Shown: positions 18,200 through 27,273 of the stretch, piece after piece
Layout: each line of letters opens with the position of its first letter
How positions within the stretch are numbered: the stretch's first letter is position 1
NCBI RefSeq assembly: GCF_001921845.1
Contig: NZ_MSJM01000010.1
Coordinates: 1 to 46,013 of the forward strand
Source: Streptococcus cuniculi
GTDB lineage: Bacteria > Bacillota > Bacilli > Lactobacillales > Streptococcaceae
Direction of reading: 5' to 3'
Length of the DNA: 46,013 bases
The notes under the pieces: model-generated
Told to the model about the DNA's origin: nothing
Database searches by the model: none
The model's input: the letters and a program-made list of their open reading frames with translations, nothing else
Translations under genes and position numbers: made by a program

Positions 18200-19219
18200 A
18201 TGTCAAAAAATGCATACGCAGCATCAGGTGTCGATGTAGAAGCAGGATATGAGGTCGTTGAACGCATCAAAAAGCATGTCAAAAAGACCGAACGTCTGGG
18301 TGTCATGGGCGCTCTCGGTGGCTTTGGAGGCATGTTTGACCTGACAGAACTTGAGGTCAAAGAACCTGTTTTGATTTCTGGAACTGACGGGGTTGGAACC
18401 AAGCTCATGCTAGCAATTCAGTATGACAAGCACGATACTATTGGCCAAGATTGTGTGGCCATGTGTGTCAATGACATTGTCGCAGCAGGTGCGGAGCCCC
18501 TCTACTTTCTCGATTATATCGCGACGGGGAAAAACATTCCTGAAAAATTAGAGCAGGTTGTCAAAGGTGTTGCGGACGGCTGTCACCTAGCAGGTGCCGC
18601 CCTCATTGGAGGAGAGACGGCTGAAATGCCAGGTATGTATGGTGAAGAGGATTATGACTTGGCAGGTTTTGCGGTCGGCATTGCGGAGAAATCTCAAATC
18701 ATCGACGGGTCAAAGGTGGTGGCAGGCGACGTTCTTCTGGGCCTCGCCTCAAGTGGTATTCATTCTAATGGCTATTCCCTCGTCCGTCGTGTTTTTGCTG
18801 ACTATACAGGCGATGAATGCTTGCCCGAATTAGAGGGAAAGCCTCTCAAGGAAGTCTTGCTTGAGCCGACACGGATCTATGTCAAAGCTCTTCTTCCCCT
18901 TATCAAGGCAGGCTTGGTACATGGCATTGCCCATATCACAGGTGGTGGCTTTATCGAAAATATTCCTCGGATGTTTGGTGAGAACTTGGCTGCTGAGATT
19001 GAGGAAAGCAAGGTACCCGTTTTGCCGATTTTCAAAGCCTTGGAGAAATACGGTGAGATTCCTCATGAAGAGATGTTTGAAATTTTCAATATGGGTCTCG
19101 GAATGGTGCTTGCAGTAGCAGCAGAGGACGTGGCGCGTGTGAAAGAGATGCTTGCCGAAGAAGTCTATGAAATCGGTCGTGTGATTGAAAAAACAGATCA
19201 GAGTGTGGTACTTAAATGA
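18200..19219 (+). CDS. purM: Phosphoribosylformylglycinamidine cyclo-ligase PurM
   Basis: A 339-residue AIR synthetase that closes the imidazole ring of FGAM with ATP. Typical motifs are [19 protein letters not shown] at the N terminus, [10 protein letters not shown], the [11 protein letters not shown] loop and [16 protein letters not shown]. The ribosome site AAAGGAG lies in 18187-18195. A small hairpin (ACTTCAT/ATGAAGT) sits in the 69-base gap after purF but has no T tract. The stop overlaps the purN start by four bases. Confidence 0.98.
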   Translation: MSKNAYAASGVDVEAGYEVVERIKKHVKKTERLGVMGALGGFGGMFDLTELEVKEPVLISGTDGVGTKLMLAIQYDKHDTIGQDCVAMCVNDIVAAGAEPLYFLDYIATGKNIPEKLEQVVKGVADGCHLAGAALIGGETAEMPGMYGEEDYDLAGFAVGIAEKSQIIDGSKVVAGDVLLGLASSGIHSNGYSLVRRVFADYTGDECLPELEGKPLKEVLLEPTRIYVKALLPLIKAGLVHGIAHITGGGFIENIPRMFGENLAAEIEESKVPVLPIFKALEKYGEIPHEEMFEIFNMGLGMVLAVAAEDVARVKEMLAEEVYEIGRVIEKTDQSVVLK

Positions 19220-19764
19220 AAAAAATAGCCGTTTTTGCTTCAGGAAATGGGTCGAATTTTCAAGTGATTGCGGAGCAATTTCCCGTTGAATTTGTCTTTT
19301 CAGACCACCGTGATGCCTACGTACTGGAGCGTGCCAAGGCTCTCGGTGTGGCGGCTTATGCCTTTGAACTCAAAGAATTTGATGATAAGGCAGCCTACGA
19401 ACGGGCGATTGTGGCCTTGCTGGAACAGCATGAGGTGGACTTGGTGGTCTTGGCGGGTTACATGAAGATTGTGGCAGATACGCTTCTTGCCCGCTACGAG
19501 GGACGGATGATCAACATTCACCCCGCCTACTTGCCAGAATTTCCAGGTGCTCACGGTATTGAGGACGCTTGGCATGCTGGTGTTGACCAGTCGGGTGTGA
19601 CCGTCCACTGGGTAGATTCAGGTGTAGATAGCGGACAGATTATCCGTCAGGAGCGCGTGCCGATTTTAGAAAACGATACGCTTGAGAGTTTTGAAGAGCG
19701 GATACATGCGATGGAATACAAACTTTATCCAGAGGTGATTCGGGAGTTGCTCTCTCATTTGTAA
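19216..19764 (+). CDS. purN: Phosphoribosylglycinamide formyltransferase PurN
   Basis: A 182-residue, folate-dependent GAR transformylase. The N terminus has [10 protein letters not shown]. The catalytic residues known from the E. coli enzyme map to Asn100, His102 ([13 protein letters not shown]) and Asp138 (VDSGVDSGQ). It transfers a formyl group from 10-formyl-tetrahydrofolate to GAR. It is coupled to purM by an ATGA overlap. Confidence 0.97.
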   Translation: MKKIAVFASGNGSNFQVIAEQFPVEFVFSDHRDAYVLERAKALGVAAYAFELKEFDDKAAYERAIVALLEQHEVDLVVLAGYMKIVADTLLARYEGRMINIHPAYLPEFPGAHGIEDAWHAGVDQSGVTVHWVDSGVDSGQIIRQERVPILENDTLESFEERIHAMEYKLYPEVIRELLSHL

Positions 19765-19825
19765 GTCCAATATGATAGAATGATGGTATGTCATGATGGA
19801 TTACAACAAGAAAGGAGTGGCTACA

Positions 19826-20266
19826 ATGGTTACACTGAGATTAGTAGATGAGGAAAATTTTGCTCAAGTCATTGACTTGACGGTTGCGGAGAAAGACCAG
19901 CAGTTTGTGGCGTCTAATCTTCGCTCGCTAGCGGATTGCTGGCTCTATCGGGAAAATGGAGATGTCTTTCCCTATGCCATTTATGCAGATGATAAGGTGG
20001 TAGGATTTGCCTTGGTGGATGTAGATGATGAAGAGGCGTGCTATATGATTTGGCGCCTCATGATTGATTGGCGCGAGCAGGGAAAGGGCTACGGAAAATC
20101 AGCTATCCTAGCCTTAATAGAGCAAGCTAAAGCACTAGGGAAATACAGCACCATTCGGGCAGATTTTGTCAAAGGCAATCATAGAATGGAGCAGCTATTG
20201 CACTCACTAGCATTTACGATTTTCGGTCAAGATGACCGAGAAATATTTACAAGACGAACCCTTTGA
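19826..20266 (+). CDS. GNAT-family N-acetyltransferase
   Basis: A 146-residue protein with a GNAT fold. The strand VVGFALVDVDDEEACYMIWRLMID is followed by the acetyl-CoA loop EQGKGYGKSAI, which fits the Q/RxxGxG/A signature. The substrate is unknown. The start at 19826 follows AAAGGAG at 19811-19817; an in-frame ATG further upstream at 19793 lacks a ribosome site. It sits between purN and purH on the same strand and is likely co-transcribed with them. A role in purine synthesis is not implied by the sequence. Confidence 0.85.
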   Translation: MVTLRLVDEENFAQVIDLTVAEKDQQFVASNLRSLADCWLYRENGDVFPYAIYADDKVVGFALVDVDDEEACYMIWRLMIDWREQGKGYGKSAILALIEQAKALGKYSTIRADFVKGNHRMEQLLHSLAFTIFGQDDREIFTRRTL

Positions 20267-20315
20267 TGCAAAAAGGAAATTGGAATAGGGCGAAGTAGAG
20301 AAATAAGGAGAAATC

Positions 20316-21863
20316 ATGACAAAAAAAGCCTTGATTAGTGTGTCGGACAAGACAGGCATTGTAGCATTTGCACAGGAATTAGAAAAACTGGGCTGGGATA
20401 TTATCTCGACAGGTGGGACGAAAGCGGCGCTGGATACTGCGGGTGTTGCGACCATTGCCATTGATGATGTGACAGGATTTCCAGAGATGATGGATGGGCG
20501 CGTGAAAACCCTGCACCCTAAGATTCATGGAGGTCTGTTAGCCAGACGAGATCTTGACAGTCACCTAGAGGCAGCAAAAAGCCACGGCATTGACTTGATT
20601 GATCTAGTGGTGGTGAATCTCTATCCTTTCAAAGAAACGATTGCAAAGCCTGATGTTACCTACGCAGATGCTGTCGAAAATATCGATATTGGTGGACCGT
20701 CTATGCTCCGCTCTGCTGCAAAAAATCATGCCAGCGTGACGGTGGTTGTGGACCCAGCTGATTATCAAATTGTAGTGGACGAATTGCAGGCAGCAGGCGC
20801 TACCAGCCTTGCCACCCGCAAGCGCCTAGCGGCCAAGGTCTTTCGTCATACCGCAGCCTACGATGCCTTGATTGCGGATTATTTTACCAATCAAGTGGGC
20901 GAAGAAAAGCCAGAGAAGTTGACCCTAACTTATGAACTTAAGCAACCGATGCGCTATGGGGAAAATCCACAGCAGCATGCTGATTTCTACCAAACAGCTC
21001 TGCCTCTTGCTTACTCTATCGCAGCCAGCAAGCAACTAAATGGAAAAGAACTCTCCTTTAACAATATTCGTGATGCCGATGCAGCCATTCAGATTATCCG
21101 TGATTTTCAAGATCGCCCAACAGTCGTTGCACTCAAGCACATGAATCCGTGTGGCATTGGACAGGCAGAGGATATTGAGACGGCTTGGGATTACGCTTAC
21201 GCATCAGACCCTGTATCGATTTTTGGTGGAATTGTCGTGCTGAACCGTGAGGTAGATGCGGCAACGGCTGAAAAAATGCACCCGATTTTCCTTGAAATCA
21301 TCATCGCACCGAGCTACACACCCGAAGCTCTAGAGATATTGACCAACAAAAAGAAAAATCTGCGGATTTTGGAGCTGGACTTTAGCCAACAGGCAGATAG
21401 TACTACTGAAAAAGAAGTCACAGGCGTGCTAGGCGGGCTTCTTGTCCAAGACCAAGATGTGGTAGCAGAAGATTCGAGTGACTGGCAAGTTGTCACTAAG
21501 CGCACCCCAAGTCTAGAAGAGCAGACTGCTCTTGCCTTTGCTTGGAAATCCATCAAATATGTCAAATCAAACGGCATTATCATCACCGATGATCACATGG
21601 TGCTAGGTGTTGGACCGGGGCAAACCAATCGGGTCGCTTCCGTGAAAATCGCCATTGACCAAGCAAAAGACCGCTTGGACGGTGCTGTGCTTGCTAGTGA
21701 CGCCTTCTTTCCCTTTGCGGATAACATCGAGGAAATCGCTGCCGCAGGCATCAAGGCCATTATCCAACCCGGTGGCTCTGTCCGCGACCAAGAGTCCATT
21801 GATATGGCGGATAAACATGGTCTAACCATGATCTTTACAGGCGTGAGACATTTTAGGCATTAA
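20316..21863 (+). CDS. purH: Bifunctional AICAR transformylase / IMP cyclohydrolase PurH
   Basis: A 515-residue enzyme for the last two steps to IMP. The N-terminal MGS-like cyclohydrolase domain ([24 protein letters not shown]) is followed by the transformylase domain with the catalytic pair Lys274-His275 in KHMNPCG. The ribosome site AAGGAG is five bases before the start. A terminator follows about 50 bases downstream, so purH ends the first pur transcript. Confidence 0.98.
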   Translation: MTKKALISVSDKTGIVAFAQELEKLGWDIISTGGTKAALDTAGVATIAIDDVTGFPEMMDGRVKTLHPKIHGGLLARRDLDSHLEAAKSHGIDLIDLVVVNLYPFKETIAKPDVTYADAVENIDIGGPSMLRSAAKNHASVTVVVDPADYQIVVDELQAAGATSLATRKRLAAKVFRHTAAYDALIADYFTNQVGEEKPEKLTLTYELKQPMRYGENPQQHADFYQTALPLAYSIAASKQLNGKELSFNNIRDADAAIQIIRDFQDRPTVVALKHMNPCGIGQAEDIETAWDYAYASDPVSIFGGIVVLNREVDAATAEKMHPIFLEIIIAPSYTPEALEILTNKKKNLRILELDFSQQADSTTEKEVTGVLGGLLVQDQDVVAEDSSDWQVVTKRTPSLEEQTALAFAWKSIKYVKSNGIIITDDHMVLGVGPGQTNRVASVKIAIDQAKDRLDGAVLASDAFFPFADNIEEIAAAGIKAIIQPGGSVRDQESIDMADKHGLTMIFTGVRHFRH

Positions 21864-21914
21864 AAGAGCCAGTATGAGCATACCTTTCTACGATGTGCTC
21901 TCATAAATCGCTAG

Positions 21915-21955
21915 ACATCCCAAGTGTAGGAAGCCCCGCTTGGGATGTTTCTTCT
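21915..21955 (+). terminator. Terminator after purH
   Basis: Perfect ten-pair stem ACATCCCAAG / CTTGGGATGT with a 14-base loop and a T-rich tail (TTCTTCTTCT). It splits the pur cluster into two transcripts. Confidence 0.85.
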
Positions 21956-21958
21956 TCT

Positions 21959-21971
21959 ATCGTTCGGAAAT
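21959..21971 (-). promoter_or_regulatory. Pur box (PurR activator site) upstream of purD
   Basis: On the minus strand the site reads ATTTCCGAACGAT, 12 of 13 matches to the lactococcal Pur box AWWWCCGAACWWT. Its centre is about 74 bases before the predicted purD transcription start, close to the -76 position at which PurR activates in Lactococcus. Confidence 0.65.
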
Positions 21972-22023
21972 GGAGTGAAAAACGGACTATTTTATAGAAT
22001 TTATAGATAAATACGAATGATTT

Positions 22024-22032
22024 TGATACAAT
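22024..22032 (+). promoter_or_regulatory. Extended -10 promoter of purD
   Basis: TGA-TACAAT with TACAAT at 22027-22032 and only a weak -35 (TAGATA at 22004-22009, 17-base spacing). A weak -35 fits dependence on an activator bound at the Pur box upstream. Confidence 0.6.
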
Positions 22033-22065
22033 ATCCTTATAAAATACGTTTTTAGAGGTGTGCAG

Positions 22066-23325
22066 ATGAAACTGTTGGTGGTTGGTTCAGGTGGTCGTGA
22101 ACATGCGATTGCGAAGAAATTAATAGAGTCAAAAGGCGTTGAGAAGGTCTTTGTTGCTCCTGGAAATGACGGAATGCTTTCAGAGGGGATTGAATTAGTG
22201 GATATTGCGATTTCCGAACATTCTAAGTTGATAGACTTTGCCAAAAAAGAAGCCATTGCTTGGACTTTTGTGGGGCCAGACGATGCCCTGGCGGCAGGCA
22301 TCGTAGATGCGTTTGAGTCGGTTGGCCTAGTCGCTTTTGGTCCTAGAAAAAACGCATCAGAATTGGAATGGTCCAAGGATTTTGCCAAATCCATCATGAA
22401 AAAATATGGTGTGCCGACAGCACGCTATGAGACTTTCTCTGATTTTGCAGCAGCCAAAGCCTATATTGAAGAAGAGGGAGCGCCGATTGTTGTTAAAGCC
22501 GACGGCCTAGCGCTCGGTAAGGGGGTGGTTGTTGCAGAGACGGTGGAAGAAGCAGTCGCTGCGGCTCAAGACATGCTGCTTGATAATAAATTTGGCGATA
22601 GCGGAGCGCGCGTGGTCATCGAGGAATGCTTGAGCGGGGAGGAATTTTCCCTCTTTGCCTTTGTCAATGGGGAGGATTTCTACCTCATGCCTACAGCTCA
22701 AGACCACAAACGGGCTTTTGATGGGGATAAAGGGCCAAATACAGGAGGGATGGGGGCTTATGCACCAGTTCCCCATCTGCCAGCGGGTGTGGTTGAGCAG
22801 GCTGTCACAGAGATTATCCAGCCGGTCTTGAAAGGTATGATAGCAGAAGGGCGCCCCTATCTCGGTATCCTCTATGCGGGCTTGATGTTGACGGTAGAAG
22901 GTCCCAAGGTTATTGAGTTTAACGCTCGCTTTGGAGACCCTGAAACGCAGGTTATCCTACCACGGCTGACCTCTGATTTTGCTGAAAACATCACCGATTT
23001 GCTGGAAGGAAAAGCTCCAGCCTTTACATGGCTAGAAGAAGGTGTGACTTTAGGGGTTGTGGTCGCAAGCAAGGGCTATCCGCTGGATTATGAAAAAGGG
23101 GTGTTGTTGCCAGAAAAGACCAGTGGTGAGGTTGAGACCTACTATGCAGGGACGAAGCGCAATGCTGCACAGGCGTTAGTCTCAAATGGCGGTCGGGTCT
23201 ATATGCTAGTCACCACGCAGGAGAACGTGCCACAAGCGCAAGAGATAATCTATCAGCAATTAAGAAATCAAGACACAACAGGTCTGTTCTATCGGACAGA
23301 TATTGGAAATAAGGCAATTCAGTAA
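22066..23325 (+). CDS. purD: Phosphoribosylamine-glycine ligase PurD
   Basis: A 419-residue ATP-grasp enzyme that joins phosphoribosylamine and glycine into GAR, the second pathway step. The N terminus is LLVVGSGGREHAIA. The central GPNTGGMGAYAPVP and the VIEFNARFGDPETQ metal-site motif are clear. I start at the ATG 22066, seven bases after AGAGG; an in-frame GTG two codons earlier is too close. It begins the second pur transcript. Confidence 0.97.
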   Translation: MKLLVVGSGGREHAIAKKLIESKGVEKVFVAPGNDGMLSEGIELVDIAISEHSKLIDFAKKEAIAWTFVGPDDALAAGIVDAFESVGLVAFGPRKNASELEWSKDFAKSIMKKYGVPTARYETFSDFAAAKAYIEEEGAPIVVKADGLALGKGVVVAETVEEAVAAAQDMLLDNKFGDSGARVVIEECLSGEEFSLFAFVNGEDFYLMPTAQDHKRAFDGDKGPNTGGMGAYAPVPHLPAGVVEQAVTEIIQPVLKGMIAEGRPYLGILYAGLMLTVEGPKVIEFNARFGDPETQVILPRLTSDFAENITDLLEGKAPAFTWLEEGVTLGVVVASKGYPLDYEKGVLLPEKTSGEVETYYAGTKRNAAQALVSNGGRVYMLVTTQENVPQAQEIIYQQLRNQDTTGLFYRTDIGNKAIQ

Positions 23326-23334
23326 GGAGAAATT

Positions 23335-23826
23335 ATGGCAGAAACACTTGTATCGCTCATCATGGGATCCATTTCAGATTGGGAAACGATGAAGAAAACA
23401 GCACAGGTATTGGATGAATTTGGCGTTCCTTATGAAAAAAAGGTGGTCTCTGCCCACCGAACGCCTGATTTGATGTTTGAACATGCAGAAAAAGCTCGTG
23501 AACGAGGCATCAAGGTGATTATTGCAGGTGCGGGTGGGGCAGCGCATTTACCAGGAATGGTGGCAGCTAAAACGACCTTGCCAGTCATCGGAGTGCCAAT
23601 CAAATCACGGGCGTTGAGCGGAATTGACTCGCTTTACTCCATTGTACAAATGCCCGGAGGTGTGCCTGTCATGACCATGGCGATTGGCGATAGTGGAGCT
23701 GTCAATGCAGGTCTGTCTGCGGTGCGGATTTTGGCGATGGAGCAGCCAGGCTTAACGGAAAAATTAGTCGCATTTGCGGAAAAGCAGGGGAAAATCGCAG
23801 AGGAGTCAAGTCATGACCTTATCTAA
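23335..23826 (+). CDS. purE: N5-CAIR mutase PurE
   Basis: A 163-residue class I PurE that moves the carboxylate from N5-CAIR to give CAIR. It has the [12 protein letters not shown] and SAHRTPD motifs, the latter with the active-site histidine. It acts right after PurK, whose gene it overlaps by 14 bases. The gap to purD is nine bases and includes AAGGAG. Confidence 0.97.
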   Translation: MAETLVSLIMGSISDWETMKKTAQVLDEFGVPYEKKVVSAHRTPDLMFEHAEKARERGIKVIIAGAGGAAHLPGMVAAKTTLPVIGVPIKSRALSGIDSLYSIVQMPGGVPVMTMAIGDSGAVNAGLSAVRILAMEQPGLTEKLVAFAEKQGKIAEESSHDLI

Positions 23827-24880
23827 AACAATTGGGATTATCGGTGGGGGACAACTGGGGCAGATGATGGCGATAGCGGCTATTTACCGTGGGCACAAGG
23901 TCATTACGCTTGATCCTGTGGCGGATTGCCCGGCCTCCAAGGTCAGCGAGGTAATCGTGGCAGACTATGCAGATGTAGAGGCTCTTCGTATCTTAGCGGA
24001 GCGTTGTGATGTACTGACCTATGAATTTGAAAATGTGGATGCGGAAAGTCTTGATGCAGTAGCGGATAAGGCACTCTTGCCTCAAGGGACGGACTTGCTG
24101 CGGATTTCTCAAAATCGGATTGCTGAAAAAGCCTTTTTGAGCCAAGTAGGCGTTGCAGTAGCCCCCTATCGAGTGGTGACATCGAGCAAAGATTTGACAG
24201 ACTATGATTTTGTGACGACACGAGTGCTAAAAACCGCGACAGGTGGCTATGATGGGCACGGTCAAGTAGTCATTCGAGATGAGGAGAGTCTCGCGCAGGC
24301 AAAAGTCTTGGCAGACCAGACGGACTGTGTTTTGGAAGATTTTGTGCCTTTTGACATGGAAATTTCCGTCTTAGTTTCAGGAAATAGTCGAGAGTTGACC
24401 GTTTTTCCTGTCCAAGAAAATATTCACCGCAACAATATTTTGTCTAAAACCATTGTTCCAGCCCGCATTTCTGAAAATTTAGCAGAAAAAGCTGTTCAAA
24501 TGGCAAGAAAAATTGCCACAGACTTGCAACTTTTTGGTACACTATGTATAGAGATGTTTGTGACAGGCTCAACCATTTTGGTTAATGAAATCGCACCGCG
24601 CCCTCACAATTCGGGGCATTATAGCATTGAGGCCTGTAATTTTTCCCAATTTGACACCCATATCTTGGGGATTTTGGGCGAAACCTTGCCAGACATTCAA
24701 CTCTATGCACCAGCTCTTATGCTCAATATTCTGGGGCAGGATATGGAAGCTGCTAGAGAATTTATGACACAGCACCCGCAGGCTCACCTACATTTTTACG
24801 GCAAGGCAGAAGCTAAGTATAATCGGAAGATGGGGCATGTGACCATGCTGACGGAGAAAGTGGAAGAGGTAAATTTATAA
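23813..24880 (+). CDS. purK: N5-CAIR synthetase PurK
   Basis: A 355-residue ATP-grasp enzyme that carboxylates AIR with bicarbonate and ATP. The N terminus is [18 protein letters not shown], and the metal-site stretch [14 protein letters not shown] is typical. The ATG 23813 is used because AGGAG lies seven bases upstream; a longer reading frame extends further into purE. Translation is coupled to purE by the overlap. Confidence 0.96.
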   Translation: MTLSKTIGIIGGGQLGQMMAIAAIYRGHKVITLDPVADCPASKVSEVIVADYADVEALRILAERCDVLTYEFENVDAESLDAVADKALLPQGTDLLRISQNRIAEKAFLSQVGVAVAPYRVVTSSKDLTDYDFVTTRVLKTATGGYDGHGQVVIRDEESLAQAKVLADQTDCVLEDFVPFDMEISVLVSGNSRELTVFPVQENIHRNNILSKTIVPARISENLAEKAVQMARKIATDLQLFGTLCIEMFVTGSTILVNEIAPRPHNSGHYSIEACNFSQFDTHILGILGETLPDIQLYAPALMLNILGQDMEAAREFMTQHPQAHLHFYGKAEAKYNRKMGHVTMLTEKVEEVNL

Positions 24881-24896
24881 AAACTAGGAGGTTTTT

Positions 24897-25115
24897 ATGC
24901 ACCAAATTATCGTTCATGCTTTTGCAGACCAAGTTGCAGTTGTAGAAGTACTCTTTGCCAGTCAGGACAAGGAAAAAGTGGCTGTCAAGTACCAAGAATT
25001 GCAGGAAAAATTCCCTAATGACTATCTAGCAATCTATGACTTACCCATGGATGTCAATCTCGATAGCTTACCACACTATCCGTCGGTGGAGATTAGTAAA
25101 GAGGATTTTGAGTAG
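24897..25115 (+). CDS. Small protein of unknown function
   Basis: A 72-residue soluble-looking protein (HQIIVHAFADQVAVVEVLFA at the start, acidic C terminus). The ribosome site AGGAGG sits seven bases before the start, so it is probably real. It lies 16 bases after purK on the same transcript. I do not recognise the family. The regular pattern of beta and helix segments suggests a small alpha/beta domain. Confidence 0.7.
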   Translation: MHQIIVHAFADQVAVVEVLFASQDKEKVAVKYQELQEKFPNDYLAIYDLPMDVNLDSLPHYPSVEISKEDFE

Positions 25116-25123
25116 GAGGCCTG

Positions 25124-25276
25124 ATGGACTTCATTTTATTGTTAGCAATCATGTATCTAGGTTGGAGTGCTAGTGAAAAACTGACGCATTTGACTAAAAG
25201 GATTCGAAAATTGGAGCGGCGAGAAAATGGAGAATGTGGCATGTCGCAATTGCTGAAAGGATTAGAGGGCAAGTAA
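25124..25276 (+). CDS. Small membrane protein of unknown function
   Basis: A 50-residue protein with a hydrophobic N-terminal segment (about 2-14, DFILLLAIMYLGW) and a basic, charged C-terminal part (TKRIRKLERRENGE). It is likely a single-pass membrane peptide. The ribosome site AGGAGG begins 10 bases before the start and overlaps the end of the previous gene. Its stop codon shares a base with the next start (TAATG). No family recognised. Confidence 0.65.
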   Translation: MDFILLLAIMYLGWSASEKLTHLTKRIRKLERRENGECGMSQLLKGLEGK

Positions 25277-25332
25277 TGATGAAGGTTGTCCGCATCGACC
25301 ATATCAAAGAAATGGAGATAGTAGAATCATGA
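25276..25332 (+). CDS. Possible 18-codon linking ORF
   Basis: The frame starts ATGATGAAG and encodes 18 residues (MMKVVRIDHIKEMEIVES). Its start overlaps the stop of the 50-residue gene and its stop overlaps the start of the next gene (ATGA). There is no separate ribosome site, so it could only be translated by coupling. It may simply be chance. Confidence 0.3.
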   Translation: MMKVVRIDHIKEMEIVES

Positions 25333-25763
25333 CTCTGTTAGAACGCTATCAATCAGATTCAGGGTGGATGAGCGAGGAAGATTACCGAGTTTACTTGGAG
25401 AAGTTACAAGCTAGTTCACGCTTGGATAATGAGGTGCTTGCCTTTGCAGAAAAGGGCTTGATTCACGACAGTTCTTTGCAGCGGATTCGGCTTGATTTTG
25501 AAAATAGCTTTATGGAGATAGAACTCAGCGATTATGAGTGCGAATATGTGTACTATCTATCCTATAAGGGAGTTGACTTTTCCAAGACCGTCTTGGTTTT
25601 AGAAAATCAGATTCAGTTTTTGGTTGATGAAATTTCTCTTGAAGAGCGCTATGTCAAGCATGATTTACTGGTGACCTCCTGGAGCAGCCAAAATCCAAAT
25701 CCAGTCATGATGACGATTATTTGTCAAGAAATGGCACTGCATAGAGAGAAGCAAGTTCGTTAA
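25329..25763 (+). CDS. Hypothetical protein
   Basis: A 144-residue acidic protein without a signal peptide or membrane segment. Its N-terminal half is helical (LLERYQSDSGWMSEEDYRVYLEKL region), and a middle part is rich in aromatic residues. A weak ribosome site (TGGAGA) lies about 12 bases upstream, and the start overlaps the 18-codon frame. It is the last gene of the purD transcript before the purB gap. I do not recognise a family. Confidence 0.65.
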   Translation: MTLLERYQSDSGWMSEEDYRVYLEKLQASSRLDNEVLAFAEKGLIHDSSLQRIRLDFENSFMEIELSDYECEYVYYLSYKGVDFSKTVLVLENQIQFLVDEISLEERYVKHDLLVTSWSSQNPNPVMMTIICQEMALHREKQVR

Positions 25764-25810
25764 CACAGGCTATCTTGATTTTAAAATATAGAAAGGAGTA
25801 AGAGGGCGGC

Positions 25811-25918
25811 CGTATTTGCAACTGAATACGAGCTACGGATTTGACCAAAAAGATAATTTTTCCGAGAACCCTGTGGTTCTTCGTTAACATTCCTATTTTG
25901 GCTGTGTTCGCTTAACGC
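25811..25918 (-). repeat. Repeat unit D, reversed relative of the spc-operon units, in front of purB
   Basis: Read on the minus strand it has GCGTTAA, then CCAAAATAGGA, an inner hairpin AGAACC/GGTTCT (25865-25880) and CTTTTTGG, ending in TAGCTCG and CAAATACG. These elements occur in the same order in the units at 36611-36988. CCAAAA (25845-25850) pairs with TTTTGG (25896-25901). The outermost pairing is not preserved. It separates an orphan ribosome site (AAAGGAG at 25792-25798) from purB. Confidence 0.5.
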
Positions 25919-25926
25919 CCTTAATA
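25898..25926 (+). promoter_or_regulatory. Possible promoter giving a nearly leaderless purB transcript
   Basis: TTGGCT (25898-25903), 17-base spacer, TTAATA (25921-25926). Transcription would begin about two bases before the purB ATG. Neither box is a strong match. Confidence 0.35.
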
Positions 25927-25934
25927 TCTTAATT

Positions 25935-27227
25935 ATGCTATCACGTTACACACGCCCTGAAATGGGGGCTATTTGGACAGAGGAAAATAAATACAAGGCT
26001 TGGCTTGAGGTGGAAATCTTGGCAGATGAGGCTTGGGCTGAGTTGGGAGAGATTCCCAAGGAAGACGTGGCGAAAATCCGTGAGAAAGCGGGATTTGACA
26101 TCGACCGCATTTTGGAAATTGAGCAAGAAACCCGCCACGATGTGGTGGCCTTTACCCGTGCTGTCTCTGAAACCTTGGGGGAGGAGCGCAAGTGGGTGCA
26201 TTACGGCTTGACCTCGACAGACGTTGTGGATACGGCCTATGGCTACCTCTACAAGCAGGCTAATGACATTATCCGTGAGGACTTGCGCAGGTTCACGGAG
26301 ATTGTCGCAGATAAGGCACGTGAGCATAAGTATACCATTATGATGGGGCGGACCCACGGTGTGCATGCGGAGCCAACGACTTTTGGTCTCAAACTCGCCA
26401 CTTGGTACAGCGAAATGAAGCGTAATATCGAGCGTTTCGAACGTGCGGCTGAGGGAGTTGAAGCAGGGAAAATCTCTGGTGCGGTAGGAAATTTTGCCAA
26501 TATTCCACCATTTGTCGAAGAATATGTCTGTGAGAAATTAGGCATTCGTCCGCAGGAAATTTCTACGCAGGTCCTTCCGCGTGACCTCCACGCAGAATAT
26601 TTTGCAGCCCTTGCGAGCATTGCAACATCCATCGAGCGTATGGCAACGGAAATCCGTGGTCTGCAAAAATCCGAGCAACGCGAAGTCGAAGAGTTCTTTG
26701 CCAAGGGTCAAAAAGGTAGCTCTGCTATGCCTCACAAACGAAACCCAATCGGCTCTGAAAACATGACAGGGCTTGCGCGTGTGATTCGTGGGCACATGGT
26801 AACCGCCTTTGAAAATGTCGCTCTCTGGCATGAACGCGATATTTCCCACTCGTCCGCAGAGCGGATTATCACGCCTGACACGACGATTTTGATTGACTAC
26901 ATGCTCAACCGATTTGGGAATATCGTGAAAAACTTGACGGTATTTCCAGAAAATATGAAACGCAATATGGAATCAACCTTTGGCTTGATTTACAGCCAAC
27001 GTGCCATGCTTGCCTTGATTGAAAAAGGGATGACGCGTGAGGAGGCCTATGATTTGGTACAGCCTAAAACGGCCTATGCTTGGGACAATCAGACTGCCTT
27101 CAAACCACTCCTTGAAGCAGATGAACAGGTGACAGAGCGCCTCAGTCAAGCAGAAATTGATGAACTCTTTGACCCGTCTTATTACGCTAAGCGCGTGGAT
27201 GACATTTTTGAGCGCGTGGGATTATAG
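25935..27227 (+). CDS. purB: Adenylosuccinate lyase PurB
   Basis: A 430-residue fumarase/aspartase-superfamily enzyme. It removes fumarate from SAICAR and from adenylosuccinate, so it serves both IMP and AMP synthesis. The signature loop [11 protein letters not shown] lies at 261-271. The N terminus [17 protein letters not shown] matches the family, which fixes the start at 25935 even though no ribosome binding site precedes it. The nearest one is about 140 bases upstream, across a repeat unit. Confidence 0.97.
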   Translation: MLSRYTRPEMGAIWTEENKYKAWLEVEILADEAWAELGEIPKEDVAKIREKAGFDIDRILEIEQETRHDVVAFTRAVSETLGEERKWVHYGLTSTDVVDTAYGYLYKQANDIIREDLRRFTEIVADKAREHKYTIMMGRTHGVHAEPTTFGLKLATWYSEMKRNIERFERAAEGVEAGKISGAVGNFANIPPFVEEYVCEKLGIRPQEISTQVLPRDLHAEYFAALASIATSIERMATEIRGLQKSEQREVEEFFAKGQKGSSAMPHKRNPIGSENMTGLARVIRGHMVTAFENVALWHERDISHSSAERIITPDTTILIDYMLNRFGNIVKNLTVFPENMKRNMESTFGLIYSQRAMLALIEKGMTREEAYDLVQPKTAYAWDNQTAFKPLLEADEQVTERLSQAEIDELFDPSYYAKRVDDIFERVGL

Positions 27228-27258
27228 GAAATGAAAGGGAGGCTTGTTCCTCCTTTTG

Positions 27259-27267
27259 TGATATAAT
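27259..27267 (+). promoter_or_regulatory. Extended -10 promoter of ruvB, six bases before its ATG
   Basis: TGA-TATAAT with TATAAT at 27262-27267, then AAAACT and the start codon. There is no clear -35 and no ribosome site. A short hairpin (AAAGGGAGG/CCTCCTTT) just upstream may end the purB transcript. Confidence 0.6.
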
Positions 27268-27273
27268 AAAACT

